Positions 24,083-33,152 of a DNA stretch of 64,000 nucleotides are shown piece by piece (the first letter of the stretch is position 1; every line of letters begins with the position of its first letter). Source of the stretch: JBDKLC01 sp040384865 (GTDB lineage Bacteria > Patescibacteriota > Minisyncoccia > Phycocordibacterales > CAIZLB01); NCBI GenBank assembly GCA_040384865.1, contig JAZKIM010000008.1:7703-71702 (forward strand), written 5' to 3'. A model generated the notes under the pieces. It ran no database searches, was not told where the DNA came from, and worked only from the letters and a program-made list of their open reading frames with translations. Made by a program: the position numbers and the translations under genes.

Positions 24083-26080
24083 ATGAAAAACATCAGAACA
24101 TTCAATGATCGTCCTCAAAGACCGCTTTCAAGCGCATCAGCAGCACAGCACATCGCTCATACCGACGCCATGGCCGAGTTCAAAGGCGAAACTACACCAA
24201 TGACGACTACCCCACAGGTACAACACCACCCGCAAGCCCCACACACCCCAGGAGGAAGCAATAACAATACCCGTCGGCCTCAGAGTCGCGGTGGTGTTCG
24301 CGGTATGAGACGACCCTCTCGTCCACCTCAGCGAGGCAGCGCCACTTCTGTGCGCCGACCCGGTCAACAGCAATCTGACGAAGTCTCCATCATTCCCCCT
24401 GTCGGCGAAAGTATCCGAATTGTTCCTCTTGGAGGCGTGGAGGAAGTGGGTATGAACATGACCGTCGTTGAAATCGGTGAAGATATTATCATCATCGATG
24501 CGGGATTTAAATTCAAAGATAGCGATACCCCTGGCATCGACTATATTTTACCAAACACAAAATATCTTGAAGAAAGACGACACAAGATCCGAGCGATTTT
24601 CATTACACACGGTCACCTCGACCATATTGGCGCACTTCCATTCATCATGGACCGTATAGGTAACCCACCTCTATATACAAGAAACCTTACTTCACTCATG
24701 TTGAAGAAGCGACAAGCAGAATTTCCACACCTAGCTCCGATCGACTATCGTATCATTGAAGGTAATGAACAGATCAAAGTTGGAAACATTTCAGTTCGAT
24801 TCTTCGGTGTAACGCATAGTATTCCTGACTGTATGGGTGTAGCTATCAATACCCCGTACGGATATATCGTCAACCCTGGAGACTTCAAACTTACTCACGT
24901 AGACGGAAAGGTTAATCTCGAGGAAGAAGAGGCATATGGCGTCTTCGATAAAGAAAAGGTACTACTTCTCATGGCCGACTCTACAAATATTGAAAACCCC
25001 GGCTTTTCTACACCGGAACATATCGTTCATGAAAACCTCGAAGAAATCGTCAAGAGCATCAAGGGTCGTCTCATCATGGCGATGTTCGCATCACATGTTC
25101 ATCGTGTGGCACATATTGTTCGCGTCTGCGAAAAATATGGCAAAAAACTAGTCATTGAAGGACGGAGCATGAAGAACAATATCGATATGATCATCTTCGC
25201 TGGCATATTGAAAGTTGGAAAAGATGTCATCATCCGACCTGAAGATATTGGTAACTATCCCCCTGATCGCGTGGTGGTGCTGGCCACAGGAGCTCAGGGT
25301 GAAGATTTCTCATTCCTTGACCGATTAGTTAGCAATAGTTACAAACACTTTCAACTTAATGACCGAGACACTGTCCTTCTTTCGTCTTCAATTATTCCTG
25401 GAAATGAAAAATCAGTTCAACGCTTGAAAGACGGTATTGCACGAAGAGGAGCAAGCATTATGCATTATCGAACATCAGATGTTTATATTCACTCAACAGG
25501 TCACGGCAACAGAGGTGAGATCGAGTGGCTTCACCGAAAACTTAAGCCCGCCTTCTTCATCCCAGTTCACGGACACCACTATATGCTCAAGCTTCACGCA
25601 GAACTTGCTGTTCAGCTTGGCTTAGCAAAGGATCACGTGATCATTCCTGACGACGGATCTATCATTGAGATCGTAGAGGGAGGAACAAAGATGGTCCGAC
25701 TTCCTGTAAAGGCTCCTGACAACATGGTCATGGTAGATGGCTTCACCATTGGAGAAGTACAAGATGTCGTTATCCGCGATCGACAAATATTGTCTCAGGA
25801 TGGTATTTATATGGTTGTTGCCCTCATCAACGCTTCCACAGGCAAGTTAAAGAAATCTCCAGACATCATCTCTCGAGGTTCAGTATATCTTCGAGAATCA
25901 CAAGAGCTCCTTAGAGATATCAGGTTCCTCGTCAAAAATACCGTAGAGAGAACAACAGAAAGCATGCACCCTATTAACATCGACATTGTGAAAGATGCGG
26001 TATCAGAGTCTCTCAGTAAGTTCATCTTGCAGCAAACAGCAAAGAGACCAATCATCATTCCGGTGATGATTTGTGTGTAA
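24083..26080 (+). CDS. rnj: Ribonuclease J
   Basis: 665 aa. Endo/5' exoribonuclease of RNA decay. Metallo-beta-lactamase motif HGHLDHIG at 176-183, ADSTNIENPGFS of the beta-CASP domain, and VHGHHYMLK near the end of the catalytic core, then the usual C-terminal domain. The first 100 residues are an unusual low-complexity extension rich in Pro, Arg, Gln and Gly, probably disordered and RNA-binding. Confidence 0.95.
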   Translation: MKNIRTFNDRPQRPLSSASAAQHIAHTDAMAEFKGETTPMTTTPQVQHHPQAPHTPGGSNNNTRRPQSRGGVRGMRRPSRPPQRGSATSVRRPGQQQSDEVSIIPPVGESIRIVPLGGVEEVGMNMTVVEIGEDIIIIDAGFKFKDSDTPGIDYILPNTKYLEERRHKIRAIFITHGHLDHIGALPFIMDRIGNPPLYTRNLTSLMLKKRQAEFPHLAPIDYRIIEGNEQIKVGNISVRFFGVTHSIPDCMGVAINTPYGYIVNPGDFKLTHVDGKVNLEEEEAYGVFDKEKVLLLMADSTNIENPGFSTPEHIVHENLEEIVKSIKGRLIMAMFASHVHRVAHIVRVCEKYGKKLVIEGRSMKNNIDMIIFAGILKVGKDVIIRPEDIGNYPPDRVVVLATGAQGEDFSFLDRLVSNSYKHFQLNDRDTVLLSSSIIPGNEKSVQRLKDGIARRGASIMHYRTSDVYIHSTGHGNRGEIEWLHRKLKPAFFIPVHGHHYMLKLHAELAVQLGLAKDHVIIPDDGSIIEIVEGGTKMVRLPVKAPDNMVMVDGFTIGEVQDVVIRDRQILSQDGIYMVVALINASTGKLKKSPDIISRGSVYLRESQELLRDIRFLVKNTVERTTESMHPINIDIVKDAVSESLSKFILQQTAKRPIIIPVMICV

Positions 26081-26221
26081 AAAACTCGACTCTGTAGGTA
26101 CTAATAGACAATCTTTGAACCATAAGTTTAGGTGGGTATCTTTTCCCTACCATTTTATCTACAAGTAGGTATACCCCTATCCTATGCAAAAGAGGATTCT
26201 GTCTGACCGTTAAAGCTATGT

Positions 26222-26227
26222 TAAAAT
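26222..26227 (+). promoter_or_regulatory. -10 box of the MFS gene
   Basis: TG-T-TAAAAT (extended -10) ending seven bases before the ATG at 26235; predicted leaderless. Confidence 0.5.
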
Positions 26228-26234
26228 GTATCTC

Positions 26235-27446
26235 ATGGAAAATACCCTCAATAAATTACGTGGTGTTAAAGTCTTTCTTACCCTTTTTGTCGCTACCTTA
26301 CTTTTTTCCTTCAGTTCATATTTCATATACTTCATAAACTCAACCTATATTGAAACCCATGTCGGTACTGAAAATGTAAGCTACATCTTTGCGTTGGGAG
26401 CATTACTCAATGTCTTAATTTATTCCATTGCACCGACTCTTCTGCGAAGATTTGGAAATTTCAAACTAACCATTGCACTTACCTCGGCCACTGGCCTTCT
26501 TCTTCTTGGGTTAGCTTGGATCAGCTGGACCCCAGCAGTACTCCTCATCTTCATAGCTTGCCAGGGTATTGCTCCTGTCATCGTTTACTGCATCGATATA
26601 TTTCTGGAGAAATATACTCCCCCTGAAGAAATGGGTAGTATTCGCGGCATATACCTTACAATGGTCACCATTCCCGCAATTGTCACGCCGTTTATCGTCG
26701 GCCTAATTCTCAGTCGTCCAGACTATTGGAAACTTTATCTTATTGCTGCTGTTTTTTTAGTGCCTTTTATTATCATAATGGTATCAAACTTCCGAAAGTT
26801 CGAGGATCCATATTACCCTCGATTACACATTAAAGAAGTACTTCTTAAGTTCTATCACCATCGAAATATTTTTGACGTATTCGTCGACAATTTCCTCTTA
26901 AACCTCTTCTACTGCTGGATGGTCATATTCATGCCTCTCTATCTTCGCGAGACCATAGGTTTTGCCTGGTCAGAGATTGGGCTCTTATTCAGCATCATGT
27001 TGTTGCCATTCCTGCTTTTGCAAATTCCTGTCGGCCGCCTAGCAGATGCACATCGAGACGAAAAGTACCTACTCATATTCGGCTTTTTGATAATTGCAGG
27101 AACGAGCATGATCATTCCCTTCATCCAGGAAAGAAGTTTTGCACTATGGGCAGCAATACTCTTTACTAGCCGTATTGGTGCAAGTATTGTGGAGGTGGCA
27201 AGTGAAAGCTTTTTTTTCAAACACGTGCACGCCAACAGTACCGGATTCATTAGTCTCTACAGACTTACTAGATCACTACCTTTCATAGTCACTCCACTAG
27301 TCAGCCTCCTACTTATTTTCATTGATTTACGATTCACTTTCATCATCCTTGGCCTCATCATGCTCTTGGGTATCCGCTATGCCATAAAGATACGGCCAGA
27401 CGGTCTTCCAGGCCACGAAAAAGAGAGTATCTCACCGTTTGCGTAG
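26235..27446 (+). CDS. Major facilitator superfamily transporter
   Basis: About 403 aa, 12 predicted membrane helices with a hydrophilic loop in the middle (FRKFEDPYYPRLHIKEV). The motif GRLADAHRDEK in loop 8-9 is an MFS signature. Substrate unknown. The ATG at 26235 is preferred over 26226 because the latter overlaps the -10 box. The stop lies nine bases from that of the convergent diadenylate cyclase gene. Confidence 0.85.
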   Translation: MENTLNKLRGVKVFLTLFVATLLFSFSSYFIYFINSTYIETHVGTENVSYIFALGALLNVLIYSIAPTLLRRFGNFKLTIALTSATGLLLLGLAWISWTPAVLLIFIACQGIAPVIVYCIDIFLEKYTPPEEMGSIRGIYLTMVTIPAIVTPFIVGLILSRPDYWKLYLIAAVFLVPFIIIMVSNFRKFEDPYYPRLHIKEVLLKFYHHRNIFDVFVDNFLLNLFYCWMVIFMPLYLRETIGFAWSEIGLLFSIMLLPFLLLQIPVGRLADAHRDEKYLLIFGFLIIAGTSMIIPFIQERSFALWAAILFTSRIGASIVEVASESFFFKHVHANSTGFISLYRLTRSLPFIVTPLVSLLLIFIDLRFTFIILGLIMLLGIRYAIKIRPDGLPGHEKESISPFA

Positions 27447-27455
27447 AGCTTTAAT

Positions 27456-28382
27456 TTACACGACCAAAGCAAACCAAAGAATAATTGCTGCGCCGATAGC
27501 AATGACTTTTAAGTAGAAATTGTGAAGGAGCATATATTTCCAGATATTTGGTGTGTCCATATCATCTTCTCCATTTTCTTTAAGAAATTTCTTAATGACA
27601 TCATCGAGTTCACCAGCATTCTGAAGTAAACGGATCTTTCCACCTTCAGAAACTGAGATGGTACCTCGTTCTTCTGAAACAACCACAGCAAGCGAGTCCG
27701 TTCTTTCACTAATACCGATAGCTGCTCGATGACGAGTTCCCATTGTGGCGAAGCCTTTGAAATCTTCAGCTAACGGAAGATGGACGCCGAATCGCTTGAT
27801 GCGCTTACCTTCGATTATCATAGCGCCATCGTGTCCTGGCGTAGTATGGTCGAAAATACTGAGGATGAGTGGTGAGGAAATCTTTCCATCAAGGGCAAAA
27901 CCGCCCTCAATGGTATCGTCGAGCGGATAGTCTCCGGAAAGGACAATGAGCGCACCCATCTTTAGTTTTGCCATATCTTGAACAGCATGGACAATGATGC
28001 CAGAAATTTCCGAAGAAAGATTAGCAGCGGTCCTACTTAATGTCTGGCGAGAGAGTGTAAACCATCGAAAGAACCTTCTAATCTCGCGCTGGAATACAAT
28101 GACGAAAATGACGAGGAAGAAAGTAAGAATTGGCTGAAAAAGACGAATAGTTAGGCTAAGGTTGAACAGCTGGGCAAAATAGCTGACCACAAGAAGAACG
28201 GCTATTGTATTGAAAATAAAGTAACTTTGTGTTTGCTTGATGAATACCAAGAGGACGTATATGAAGAAGGCTGCAATGACAATATCAAATGCAGAAGACC
28301 AGGTGAATGTATAAAAAGCAGCCGGAATTGAATTGGCAATATCTATAAATGAAACTTTTGCCATGAGATTGTAAGTATTCAT
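27456..28382 (-). CDS. cdaA: CdaA-type diadenylate cyclase with an extra C-terminal membrane helix
   Basis: 308 aa. Synthesises c-di-AMP, which controls potassium and wall homeostasis. Three N-terminal helices (about 30-95) precede the DAC domain with DGA at 185-187 and RHR at 217-219, the catalytic pair. Residues 288-307 (NFYLKVIAIGAAIILWFALV) form an additional helix that resembles the N-terminal helix of CdaR/YbbR, the usual regulator gene next door; no separate cdaR is present. It follows the CAP-protein gene by 15 bases. Confidence 0.92.
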   Translation of the reverse strand: MNTYNLMAKVSFIDIANSIPAAFYTFTWSSAFDIVIAAFFIYVLLVFIKQTQSYFIFNTIAVLLVVSYFAQLFNLSLTIRLFQPILTFFLVIFVIVFQREIRRFFRWFTLSRQTLSRTAANLSSEISGIIVHAVQDMAKLKMGALIVLSGDYPLDDTIEGGFALDGKISSPLILSIFDHTTPGHDGAMIIEGKRIKRFGVHLPLAEDFKGFATMGTRHRAAIGISERTDSLAVVVSEERGTISVSEGGKIRLLQNAGELDDVIKKFLKENGEDDMDTPNIWKYMLLHNFYLKVIAIGAAIILWFALVV

Positions 28383-28397
28383 TAGTTCTGTAGTTAA

Positions 28398-29390
28398 TTA
28401 ATTTTGTAATCCGGCGCAGGTGTTAAATGCTTGCACTGATTGATTATAATGCTCGACCGCAGTCTTAAATGCATCAAGTCGACGATTATATTCCTGTGCT
28501 AAGTTATTATACTGCTGAACATTACTTTCGTAAGATGGGTCGTCAGAGCTTGAACTGTCTATGATCTTCTTCAAATCATTAATCTGTTGTTCTCGTGTAC
28601 GAAGATCAGCCTGAGCAGAATCAATACTCGACTTAAGCTGAGCATCAATTGCAGGGCAAGCTGTTAATGGTTTTCCAAAATGTTGGACAGCGAGCCATTG
28701 CTGTTTTCCCTCATATACACCACGCCCAACAGCTACACCTATTTCCTGATATCGTACATCAAGAATATTCGCTCGATGCCCTGGGCTATTCATCCAAGCA
28801 AGAATGACATTGGCATCTCCTCCGAAATTTCCCAAGGCAAGATTTTCCCCTACGACAATATAGGTGTACCCGGCCTTATTAACTAAATCGGACACACTAG
28901 TACCCGAAGGTGAGACATGTTCGAAATATTGATTACTAAACATGTCTTCCAACTTCGCTTCAGCAGATTTATCCAGTTTAACATTATGAGAAAGCGTCGT
29001 AATACCCTTCTTTGTACGCTCGGCATTTGTCCTATCAATAATACCCTGAACAGTTAACGCCGAATTATTATACGAAGCAATATCTGATTTTACTGGTGGC
29101 AGCTTATCAACCGAAGTTACAACAACAGCTGAAGTCGAAGTTGCCCTTACAGAGTTTGAAGAGGTAGCAGAAGAATTAAGACCTTGTGGATACGGTCCGT
29201 TATTCATCCCTGGTAAGGATGAATATCCTGTAATACTACTTGTAGCCGTTGCTAGTCGCTGAAAGAAAGCCTTTGTCGGCTCAATAATAGAGTGACTTAT
29301 ATTGTAGCCCGTGTTCTGTACAGGCACTCGAAACGTAAAAAGTAGCCCGAAGAATATGAGCAATATTACAATAGGGCGAATGAATGCCAT
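28398..29390 (-). CDS. CAP/SCP (YkwD-like) extracellular protein with coiled-coil tail
   Basis: 330 aa. Membrane anchor at about 5-22, Ser/Thr-rich linker, CAP domain about 110-235 with FEHVSPSG, VGENLA, WMNSPGHRANIL and the final QHFGKP, all standard. The last 90 residues are a helical coiled coil with one Cys at the end. CAP proteins are secreted, with roles in wall or adhesion. Promoter TTGAAA-17-TACAAT ends six bases before the ATG. Confidence 0.9.
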   Translation of the reverse strand: MAFIRPIVILLIFFGLLFTFRVPVQNTGYNISHSIIEPTKAFFQRLATATSSITGYSSLPGMNNGPYPQGLNSSATSSNSVRATSTSAVVVTSVDKLPPVKSDIASYNNSALTVQGIIDRTNAERTKKGITTLSHNVKLDKSAEAKLEDMFSNQYFEHVSPSGTSVSDLVNKAGYTYIVVGENLALGNFGGDANVILAWMNSPGHRANILDVRYQEIGVAVGRGVYEGKQQWLAVQHFGKPLTACPAIDAQLKSSIDSAQADLRTREQQINDLKKIIDSSSSDDPSYESNVQQYNNLAQEYNRRLDAFKTAVEHYNQSVQAFNTCAGLQN

Positions 29391-29396
29391 ACCCGC

Positions 29397-29425
29397 ATTG
29401 TACGCCAGAAGAGCCCTTGTTTCAA
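29397..29425 (-). promoter_or_regulatory. Promoter of the CAP-protein/cdaA operon
   Basis: TTGAAA (29425-29420), exact 17-base spacer, TACAAT (29402-29397), then six bases to the ATG. The clearest leaderless promoter in the window. Confidence 0.75.
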
Positions 29426-29430
29426 CACTT

Positions 29431-30231
29431 TTAAGATATCAGTTTTGTCTCGATACACATAAAAAGAGGGATCTCTTTTCGAGCCTTGTCCTCCGCATTC
29501 GCGCGTGGGCCAGGTTTACTTACCTTGTGAGATATCCATTCTTCCAGACGAGTAACGGCAAAATTGTTTTTTGACAACAACTTAACAAATACCTGAAGCG
29601 GTCGGTGGAAAGAAATGGTAAATGTCTTCTTGTCAGCACCTGGATGCATATCAATCTTGTTCTTCGATTCAGAAAGATATTTTGTAACCAACCTGCCCTG
29701 TGTCTTTGTTTTTTCATCATATGACCAATCCGAAGACTGAGGTACTCGAAAAGCAGGGTGATTGAGGACCATGACAAAGCGTCCACCAGGCTTAAGAACT
29801 CGTTTACATTCAGCGAAGGTCTGATCAATTTCGGCAATATTTTGGATAGCAAGAACACAGATAACAGTATCGAACATCGTGTTCGCAAATGGCAACTTAT
29901 GTGCAGGGGCGACACTAAAATCAATATCACGGAGCCGCGCCCGCGCTTTCGTCACCAATTCCGAAGAGATGTCCACCCCTGTCACCTTCGCTCCAACATC
30001 AGCAAACTTTCCGGAAAAAAATCCCTGACCACAGGCAAGATCGAGAATTCGTTCACCTTTTCTCGGCGATATGATACGCATGAGATTCGGCAATACAACC
30101 TTTTCTTGATATGAATCGGGATTTGAGAGATAGTCGTCATACCAAGATGCTACATTACCCCAAGAGGTAACGGGTTGGGCTGCACCTTTTGGTTTTGGAG
30201 TACCCTTAGCACTCTCAGACTTACCAATCAT
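29431..30231 (-). CDS. SAM-dependent methyltransferase (Methyltransf_11 type)
   Basis: About 266 aa from the ATG at 30231, which lies one base after the preceding stop. Motif I ILDLACGQGFFSGKFA, motif II VTGVDIS, and the post-motif LKPGGRFVMVLNHPAF place it with small-molecule methyltransferases of the UbiE/Methyltransf_11 type. Substrate unknown. Last gene of a three-gene unit with the two membrane-linked proteins upstream. Confidence 0.85.
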   Translation of the reverse strand: MIGKSESAKGTPKPKGAAQPVTSWGNVASWYDDYLSNPDSYQEKVVLPNLMRIISPRKGERILDLACGQGFFSGKFADVGAKVTGVDISSELVTKARARLRDIDFSVAPAHKLPFANTMFDTVICVLAIQNIAEIDQTFAECKRVLKPGGRFVMVLNHPAFRVPQSSDWSYDEKTKTQGRLVTKYLSESKNKIDMHPGADKKTFTISFHRPLQVFVKLLSKNNFAVTRLEEWISHKVSKPGPRANAEDKARKEIPLFMCIETKLIS

Positions 30232-30232
30232 A

Positions 30233-30634
30233 TTACTTCGCGGATTTCTTTGCATTTGTCTTTTTCTTCGCTACCGGCTTGGTCTTTACTTCTAATTCCT
30301 TTCGGATGTTCGCCCAATGACCCTTGAGCTCCTTTGCAATACTAGCCAATTCAGCCGCGTCAACACTTTTAACAGTTTCGTACCGCTTAAGAACAGCGTC
30401 AACCGTCTTATGATAAGCGTCTTCATTAACCTCCTTAAGGTTCTCAAGCTTTTCGAGGACTTCACCCTTTGCTTTCAATGACCAACCTCGGACTTTCTTC
30501 TGCATTTTCTTACCGTCTTTTGTGCCGTAAAGAAAATAGGCACCTGCTGCTGCAGCTGCCGCTATACCAATAATACCTGTCACAACTATCCCTTGATCAC
30601 CTTTTCCCTTAGAGCTTCGATTTGATTTTGCCAT
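30233..30634 (-). CDS. YtxH-like protein with Lys-rich tail
   Basis: 133 aa. Hydrophobic helix at about 16-36 (IVVTGIIGIAAAAAAGAYF) followed by a helical segment, the layout of YtxH-type proteins. The C-terminus is histone-like, rich in Lys and Ala. Function unknown. Confidence 0.65.
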   Translation of the reverse strand: MAKSNRSSKGKGDQGIVVTGIIGIAAAAAAGAYFLYGTKDGKKMQKKVRGWSLKAKGEVLEKLENLKEVNEDAYHKTVDAVLKRYETVKSVDAAELASIAKELKGHWANIRKELEVKTKPVAKKKTNAKKSAK

Positions 30635-30648
30635 ATATTTGATATTAA

Positions 30649-30948
30649 TTATTTTGACTGCTTATCTGACATGCGGCGACGCCGGGTACCTACCTTGCCA
30701 ATGGAGAACGCTGCAAGCGTGCGGAATATAGTTCCAAACTTTAATCCTCTCTCCTTGATCTGTCCACGCAACTGAGCTATGTCTTCACTTACATGATCGC
30801 TTTCTGACCTTATCTTGTCTACTACATAGCGCACACTGCGGAGGATGTGAATTACATAGTACAGTGCCACCAGGACAACAATTGCAAAAAATACTACTAC
30901 AATACTGGTAATGAGGAAGAAGATGTCGGCATGGATCAAGGTTTCCAT
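30649..30948 (-). CDS. Small single-helix membrane protein
   Basis: 99 aa. One long membrane helix at about 10-36, then a charged helical part (VDKIRSESDHVSEDIAQL) reminiscent of DUF948-like proteins. It begins a unit with the YtxH-like and methyltransferase genes. TATAAT ends six bases before the ATG. Confidence 0.65.
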   Translation of the reverse strand: METLIHADIFFLITSIVVVFFAIVVLVALYYVIHILRSVRYVVDKIRSESDHVSEDIAQLRGQIKERGLKFGTIFRTLAAFSIGKVGTRRRRMSDKQSK

Positions 30949-30954
30949 TAGCTG

Positions 30955-30960
30955 ATTATA
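30955..30960 (-). promoter_or_regulatory. -10 box of the 99-aa membrane protein operon
   Basis: TATAAT with a six-base gap to the start codon; predicted leaderless. Confidence 0.55.
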
Positions 30961-30983
30961 CTACACCTATTTGTGCCAGAAAA

Positions 30984-31724
30984 CTATATATTGATTATCC
31001 TAGCAAAAGAAGGCCCTTTTATTGGAGGCGGCGTGCCGTGTTTGTTATTCTTTGTATCCCCCTTTACAGCAAGCAACATAACAAAGATGATGGCCATCAT
31101 CACCTGAAGTGCCACTACCCCGTACATGGATATAACACCATTCATAGGGTTAACAAAGAATACAAGAAATGCAAAAGCTATTCCTCCTGGCAATGACAAG
31201 TCATGGAGACGACGAGCAATCAAAGACAAGAGAATTATACTAATAGGGCTTAATATAAGAGGTATTAAAAGAAGCCAAATTCCATTATGCTCCGGTAAAA
31301 TAATTTCACGCGTAAAAGAACTAAATTCTGGAATAATGAAGTTTAATATTTCCATGATAACAGAAAGAAGAATCATTCCCTCAGCAAAGAATAGTAGGAA
31401 ACCCAAAATAAAATCCCTTCTGCGAAGACGCCCAGAAAATAAACCTTTCTTTTCTACCGAAGGGTACATAGTTGTGGTAGGTGTCCGTCGAATTTCTTCG
31501 ATTTTAACCTTCTCTATAAGTGGCGGGAGAAATGAATTTGAAGCAACAACATCTTGATGTGTATCAGGAAACTTATTGTACACTTCCCGTACCGCTTCTT
31601 TGATTTGTTTTTCACTAAACCCCGCTCGCAACAACATCTCCGTGATTTCGCGAAGCGGTACGGAGTTTTCTAATTTCCTTTTTATGAATAGCATTAAGCC
31701 TGGTTCGAGAGATCGTCGATCCAT
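30984..31724 (-). CDS. DUF805-like membrane protein with N-terminal helical domain
   Basis: 246 aa. The N-terminal 50 residues look like a small helical (UBA-like) domain, SVPLREITEMLLRAGFSEKQI. Residues about 95-225 form four helices with RRRDFILGFLL and IARRLHDLSLPGG, the DUF805 signature. Function unknown. It follows the EVE-domain gene, but with a 43-base gap and no clear terminator. Confidence 0.75.
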   Translation of the reverse strand: MDRRSLEPGLMLFIKRKLENSVPLREITEMLLRAGFSEKQIKEAVREVYNKFPDTHQDVVASNSFLPPLIEKVKIEEIRRTPTTTMYPSVEKKGLFSGRLRRRDFILGFLLFFAEGMILLSVIMEILNFIIPEFSSFTREIILPEHNGIWLLLIPLILSPISIILLSLIARRLHDLSLPGGIAFAFLVFFVNPMNGVISMYGVVALQVMMAIIFVMLLAVKGDTKNNKHGTPPPIKGPSFARIINI

Positions 31725-31767
31725 AATGATGTCAAGTTATACCTATACTATACACCACCTTCATAAT

Positions 31768-32286
31768 TTAATCAGCAGAAGCAATCTTTTGAATGTGATT
31801 AAAATGTTTCTCAGATACTGGCTGAACCGAAAGTCTCATTCCCCGTTTCAATACAGGCATTCCTTCAAGGAAGGAATCTATCTTCATTTCCTGTAATGAT
31901 ATTGGCTTATCAAACTTTTTAACGAATTGCATATCCACCATTATCCACAAATGATCATGCTTAGGACGTTTTCCCTCGACGATTTCCTTTTCTCTTTTTA
32001 CTGCTGAGGGATCAAAGTGCTCATCTTTACTGTCTACAGAAGTTTGATCAAGACGAGGTTGAGATGCCACCTTAGCTACACCGTATATTCCTGTTGGTTC
32101 AGAGGTAGAGTGATAGAACAACACGAGATCACCGACGTGCATATCGTCTCTCATAAAATTTCTTGCTTGATAATTACGAATTCCGCTCCAGCCTGTTTTC
32201 TTATCTCTTTTCAAATCATCTATAGAGTAGCAATCTCCCTCCGACTTTATAAGCCAGTATCTTCTTTGCGGTATATCTCTTTTCAT
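31768..32286 (-). CDS. EVE-domain protein
   Basis: 172 aa. The EVE/PUA-like fold is clear: YWLIKSEGDCYSIDDL at the start, WSGIRNYQARNFMRDDMHVGDLVLFYHS and GIYGVAKV. EVE domains bind modified DNA or RNA bases. The gene starts one base after the lexA stop, so it belongs to the LexA-controlled operon, suggesting a damage-related role (inference). Confidence 0.9.
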   Translation of the reverse strand: MKRDIPQRRYWLIKSEGDCYSIDDLKRDKKTGWSGIRNYQARNFMRDDMHVGDLVLFYHSTSEPTGIYGVAKVASQPRLDQTSVDSKDEHFDPSAVKREKEIVEGKRPKHDHLWIMVDMQFVKKFDKPISLQEMKIDSFLEGMPVLKRGMRLSVQPVSEKHFNHIQKIASAD

Positions 32287-32287
32287 A

Positions 32288-32860
32288 TTAGTACTTTCGA
32301 ATGACGGCCTTTACTATCGCAGCAACCCTCAAATATTCTTCCGGGTATATATCCTTAAAGCTCTCATTTGCAGGTCGAAGAAAAGGCTGACCTTTTTTAT
32401 CAATCTGATAATATTTCATAGTCCAACCCCCGTCAACGTCAGCAATAACGATATCTCCGATTTTAGCTTTCTCCGTCTTTTCAACTAACACAAGATCGCC
32501 CTCTTCAATATGAGCATCAATCATTGATTGGCCTTTCACTTCAAGCATATATGTTGTAGCTTTTTCATTTATTAAAAATTCATCAATACTGATGGTATCA
32601 AGCATTGCTTCTTCAGCTGTAGTTGGTAACCCCGCCTCCACCAAACCAAGCACAGGTACTTCACCGTGTAGTTTATTAGGAATCAACTTGCCTCGACTAT
32701 CTTTGGTAAAGACACCTTCATCAACAAGTTTGTTCAAAAGCTTATAGACAGCATTCTTTGACTTAAAACCAACAAGGGACATGATCTCCTGATAACCAGG
32801 GACACGCTTGTTCTGCTTATAGAACGAAATGATTTTTTGTTTGTAAGTATCGAATAGCAT
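32288..32860 (-). CDS. lexA: LexA repressor
   Basis: 190 aa. N-terminal winged helix (about 1-62) with RVPGYQEIMSLVGFKSKNAVYKLL. Cleavage site A76-G77 in VEAGLP. Catalytic Ser112 in GQSMIDA and Lys149 in WTMKYY complete the self-cleavage dyad. It represses SOS genes until RecA-triggered autolysis. It lies in an operon after the 65-aa gene, whose promoter holds a Gram-positive-style LexA box, so it is autoregulated. Confidence 0.93.
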   Translation of the reverse strand: MLFDTYKQKIISFYKQNKRVPGYQEIMSLVGFKSKNAVYKLLNKLVDEGVFTKDSRGKLIPNKLHGEVPVLGLVEAGLPTTAEEAMLDTISIDEFLINEKATTYMLEVKGQSMIDAHIEEGDLVLVEKTEKAKIGDIVIADVDGGWTMKYYQIDKKGQPFLRPANESFKDIYPEEYLRVAAIVKAVIRKY

Positions 32861-32908
32861 GCAGTATTTATCTAGTTTATCACGTCAGTGTTACAAGACA
32901 GAGCAATA

Positions 32909-33106
32909 CTAGAAGAAAAAAGACATTAGACTGAAAGATCGACTGAATGCAGCGTCCCGCTCTACCTGTCGAAGCTGGGTTCGAAGTTCACGGTGTCGTC
33001 GCGCTTCCCGATCATATGATTCACCCCTTACAATCTTTTGATCGATACGATCGTTTACTTTGCGAAGCTCTTTGTTGATATTGTACACAAGTGTCATTTT
33101 TGTCAT
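32909..33106 (-). CDS. 65-aa basic helical protein, first gene of the SOS operon
   Basis: No family recognised. Highly charged (Arg/Lys/Glu), single long helix with heptad character, hydrophobic aromatic end SLMSFFF. Translation may instead start at the ATG three codons later. It sits directly behind the LexA-type operator and ahead of lexA, so it is probably damage-induced; a role in halting division, like YneA or SulA, is a guess from position only. Confidence 0.6.
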   Translation of the reverse strand: MTKMTLVYNINKELRKVNDRIDQKIVRGESYDREARRHRELRTQLRQVERDAAFSRSFSLMSFFF

Positions 33107-33152
33107 GGTATTTATATTTGTTATTAGTTTTTATCCCTGTTTGGATGATTAT

